Below are positions 53,406-55,287 of a stretch of 55,287 nucleotides of DNA, in pieces (positions within the stretch are counted from its first letter, which is position 1; each line of letters starts with the position of its first letter). Position numbers and translations under genes: made by a program. Source of the stretch: Plectonema cf. radiosum LEGE 06105 (GTDB lineage: Bacteria > Cyanobacteriota > Cyanobacteriia > Cyanobacteriales > Nostocaceae); NCBI RefSeq assembly GCF_015207665.1, contig NZ_JADEWL010000030.1:1-55287 (forward strand), written 5' to 3'. A model generated the notes under the pieces. That model did no database searches. It was given only the letters and a program-made list of their open reading frames with translations, and was not told where the DNA came from.

Positions 53406-54332
53406 ATGACAGCGTTAAGTCAACGAGATTTATTAGGCATAGCAGATTTGAGCGCAATAGAAATTGAAGAACTTTTGCAGATGGCAACTCAATTAAAATC
53501 ACAAAAATTGAAATTGCGCTGCAATAAAGTATTGGGGCTATTATTTTCTAAAGCCTCCACTAGAACACGGGTAAGTTTTACCGTAGCAATGTACCAATTA
53601 GGTGGACAAGTTATTGACCTTAATCCTAATGTTACTCAAGTTAGTCGTGGGGAACCAATTCAAGATACTGCCAGAGTATTGGATAAATATCTCGATTGTT
53701 TGGCAATTCGTACCTTTAAACAGCAAGAATTAGAAACCTTTGCAAATTATGCCCAAATTCCAGTAATTAACGCCCTGACAGATTTGGAGCATCCCTGTCA
53801 AGTTTTGGCGGATTTATTGACAATTCAAGAAGAATTCCAAACTTTAAAGGGTTTAACTTTAACTTATGTTGGTGACGGTAATAATGTTGCAAATTCCTTG
53901 ATGTTAGGTTGTGCTTTAGTAGGAATGAATGTGAAAATTGCCACCCCCAGCGGTTACGAACCTTCAGCCGATGTCGTCAAACAAGCCTCTGCGATCGCAA
54001 ATGGAAAAAGTGAAGTTATGATTACCGAAAGCCCCGAAAACGCAGCAAAGAATGCTAATATACTTTATACTGATGTATGGGCAAGTATGGGACAAGAAAA
54101 AGAAGCAGAGGATCGAATGCCAATTTTCAAACCCTATCAAATTAATCAGGAATTGTTGAGTTTTGCTCACCCAAAAGCGATTGTTTTACACTGTTTACCA
54201 GCACATCGCGATGAAGAAATAACAAATGCTGTTATTGAAGGCGAACATTCGCGAGTTTGGCAACAAGCAGAAAATCGACTTCACGCACAAAAAGCTTTAC
54301 TTGCCAGTATTTTGCCCTCAGAACCACTTTAA
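53406..54332 (+). CDS. argF: Ornithine carbamoyltransferase
   Basis: Joins carbamoyl phosphate and ornithine to citrulline in arginine synthesis. A 308-residue protein with the carbamoyl-phosphate loop SKASTRTRVSFTVAMYQLGG near 49-68, FKQQELETFA near 106, DLEHPCQVLADLLTIQE near 126-142 and the ornithine-binding Cys in HCLPAHRDEE near 262-271. DxxxSMG appears as DVWASMGQEKE near 222-232. Length and all motifs agree with the catabolic/anabolic OTC family; an anabolic role is expected. Ends 187 bases before lexA. Confidence 0.96.
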   Translation: MTALSQRDLLGIADLSAIEIEELLQMATQLKSQKLKLRCNKVLGLLFSKASTRTRVSFTVAMYQLGGQVIDLNPNVTQVSRGEPIQDTARVLDKYLDCLAIRTFKQQELETFANYAQIPVINALTDLEHPCQVLADLLTIQEEFQTLKGLTLTYVGDGNNVANSLMLGCALVGMNVKIATPSGYEPSADVVKQASAIANGKSEVMITESPENAAKNANILYTDVWASMGQEKEAEDRMPIFKPYQINQELLSFAHPKAIVLHCLPAHRDEEITNAVIEGEHSRVWQQAENRLHAQKALLASILPSEPL

Positions 54333-54352
54333 ATGTCGGTTTTAGATGTTTT

Positions 54353-54389
54353 AGATTTTGGATTTACTCTCAATTTCAATCCAAAATCT
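54353..54389. terminator. Perfect 11-base inverted repeat after argF
   Basis: AGATTTTGGAT and ATCCAAAATCT form an 11-base stem around 15 bases, 20 bases after the argF stop. No T-run follows, so it may be a weak terminator or one more ATTTTGGATTT dispersed repeat (compare 38515-38535). Confidence 0.5.
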
Positions 54390-54473
54390 CCCCGGTTCCC
54401 ACTCTTGATTCAAAAAATATTTAAAAATTGCAATATAAAAGGCAAAAAACTTTGCCGTTATCAGCTTTTTTGT

Positions 54474-54487
54474 AGTACTAATGTTCT
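54474..54487 (+). promoter_or_regulatory. LexA operator upstream of lexA
   Basis: AGTACTAATGTTCT fits the cyanobacterial LexA box RGTACNNNDGTWCB at every position. It ends 32 bases before the lexA ATG, where binding would cover the promoter, so lexA is likely self-regulated. Confidence 0.8.
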
Positions 54488-54519
54488 AAGGACATTTGTA
54501 TTTTACTTCCCTACAGATT

Positions 54520-55128
54520 ATGGAAAAACTGACAGAAGCACAAAGAGAACTTTACGATTGGTTGACGGAATATATCCGAATGCGTCAGCATTCACCTTCA
54601 ATTCGTCAGATGATGCAAGCGATGAATTTGAGGTCACCAGCGCCGATTCAAAGTCGTTTAGAGCATTTACGCAACAAGGGGTATATTGAGTGGAGTGAAG
54701 GTAAAGCGCGGACTATAAGAGTTTTGCATCCGGAAAATCCTGGTGTACCCATTTTAGGTACCATAGCAGCGGGTGGTTTAATAGAACCCTTTACCGATGC
54801 TGTGGAACATTTGGATTTTCAAGAGATCAAATTACCCTTTCAAACATATGCTTTGCGGGTAACTGGTGACAGCATGATTGAAGATTCCATCGTTGATGGA
54901 GACATGGTATTTTTGCATCCCGTACAGGAACCAGATATGCTCAAAGACGGTACAATTGTTGCTGCCATGGTTGAAGGACACGGTACGACATTAAAGCGGT
55001 TTTATCGGACAAGTAGCGATCGCATTACCCTCGAACCCGCAAACTCAAAATATCAGCCAATAGAAGTTGACGCACGACAGGTACAGGTACAAGGTTCCTT
55101 AGTTGCCGTTTGGCGCAATTATAGTTGA
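54520..55128 (+). CDS. lexA: LexA repressor
   Basis: SOS-type transcriptional repressor and self-cleaving peptidase of 202 residues. An N-terminal winged helix (about 1-65; LTEYIRMRQHSPSIRQMMQAMNLRSPAPIQSRLEHLRNKGYI) is followed by the cleavage-site region GTIAAGGLIEPF (Ala-Gly near 85). The peptidase has catalytic Ser in VTGDSMIEDSIVDGD near 117 and Lys in GTTLKRFYR near 157. All catalytic parts are intact, unlike some unicellular cyanobacterial LexA proteins that lost them. Start ATG at 54520; the longer reading from 54496 adds eight residues. Preceded by its own operator. Confidence 0.95.
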   Translation: MEKLTEAQRELYDWLTEYIRMRQHSPSIRQMMQAMNLRSPAPIQSRLEHLRNKGYIEWSEGKARTIRVLHPENPGVPILGTIAAGGLIEPFTDAVEHLDFQEIKLPFQTYALRVTGDSMIEDSIVDGDMVFLHPVQEPDMLKDGTIVAAMVEGHGTTLKRFYRTSSDRITLEPANSKYQPIEVDARQVQVQGSLVAVWRNYS

Positions 55129-55134
55129 ATTAAG

Positions 55135-55250
55135 CATGGGGAATTGGGAATTGGTAATTGGGAATTGGTAATTGGGAATCGGTAATTGGGAATTGGGAAT
55201 TGGGAATTGGGAATTGGTAATTGGTAATTGGGAATTGGTAATGGTATGTT
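55135..55250. repeat. Heptad repeats (GGGAATT/GGTAATT)
   Basis: Roughly fifteen units of AATTGGG/AATTGGT run from just after lexA to near the window end. Confidence 0.9.
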
Positions 55251-55273
55251 ATCAACTATTCCCCCCATCTCCC

Positions 55274-55287
55274 CTGTCTCTTATACA
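55274..55287 (+). other. Terminal match to Tn5/Nextera mosaic end
   Basis: The last 14 bases, CTGTCTCTTATACA, equal the first 14 bases of the Tn5 mosaic-end adapter. CCCCTGTCTC alone is ordinary in such spacers, but the continuation TTATACA is not. Probably untrimmed adapter at a contig edge. Confidence 0.6.

Noticed and set aside
54333-54689. 118-residue open frame between argF and lexA
   Set aside because: It overlaps lexA in another frame, includes the inverted repeat and the LexA box, and its protein looks random.

Overview
The window reads as chromosomal DNA of a filamentous, probably heterocyst-forming cyanobacterium (Nostocales-like). The signs are HIP1 octamers (GCGATCGC) inside many genes, AT-rich spacers filled with degenerate heptanucleotide tandem repeats, cyanobacteria-typical families (AgrE arginine dihydrolase, DUF4278, SBBP/Calx-beta/DUF4114 secreted protein, Uma2), and a LexA-type operator in front of lexA. 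The last 14 bases match the Tn5/Nextera mosaic end, so the window probably ends at a contig edge.

Layout. (1) 1-5760: a membrane-anchored coiled-coil protein, a ROK sugar kinase, a small protein made of two copies of one domain, CTP synthase (pyrG), and a divergent periplasmic N-acetylmuramoyl-L-alanine amidase. (2) 5761-25204: a Wzx/Wzy-type exopolysaccharide locus. After a 0.8 kb leader come a WecG/TagA glycosyltransferase, a Wzc-like co-polymerase/BY-kinase, a decayed acetyltransferase/GT4 mosaic, a GT2, a Wzy-like polymerase/ligase, a methyltransferase, a GT2 and a Gfo/Idh oxidoreductase. Then three genes lie on the other strand (epimerase, acyltransferase, GT4), followed by a Wzx-like flippase and two more glycosyltransferases. 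No initiating phosphoglycosyl transferase or outer-membrane exporter is seen. (3) 25205-40620: housekeeping and membrane genes: CNNM/CorC, DUF2085, AgrE, a stand-alone cyanobacteriochrome-like GAF protein, RNase D-like exonuclease, TPR lipoprotein, YbjN protein, lipoate ligase, membrane esterase, S51 peptidase, HD hydrolase, HDAC-like amidohydrolase and an MscS channel. (4) 40831-47706: a 1078-residue secreted-type protein with long aspartate runs, a Uma2 protein, an alpha/beta hydrolase, an MltA-like wall protein and a small membrane protein. (5) 48058-55128: Tex, a DUF4278 protein, PyrB, thioredoxin, tRNA-Thr(TGT), an orphan IS200/IS605 end resembling a TnpB guide-RNA scaffold, ArgF and LexA.

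The locus in region 2 should build, modify, flip and polymerise a surface polysaccharide. It shows active turnover: a frameshifted pseudogene, an inverted sub-block, a 1 kb gene-free gap, and an approximately 200 bp direct repeat on both sides of its last glycosyltransferase. PyrG, PyrB, ArgF and AgrE put pyrimidine and arginine metabolism in the same stretch, but they are not in one operon.

The spacers carry at least four dispersed repeat families: heptad tandem repeats, an AGAAGTCGGGTTTT palindrome (about six copies), a GACGTAGC/GAGACGC hairpin (three copies) and a GTAATTCATGAATTAC-cored element (two copies). The points most worth following up are the single-domain GAF protein that keeps both cyanobacteriochrome cysteine positions, the direct repeat flanking a glycosyltransferase, the orphan guide-RNA-like element, and the poly-Asp protein.
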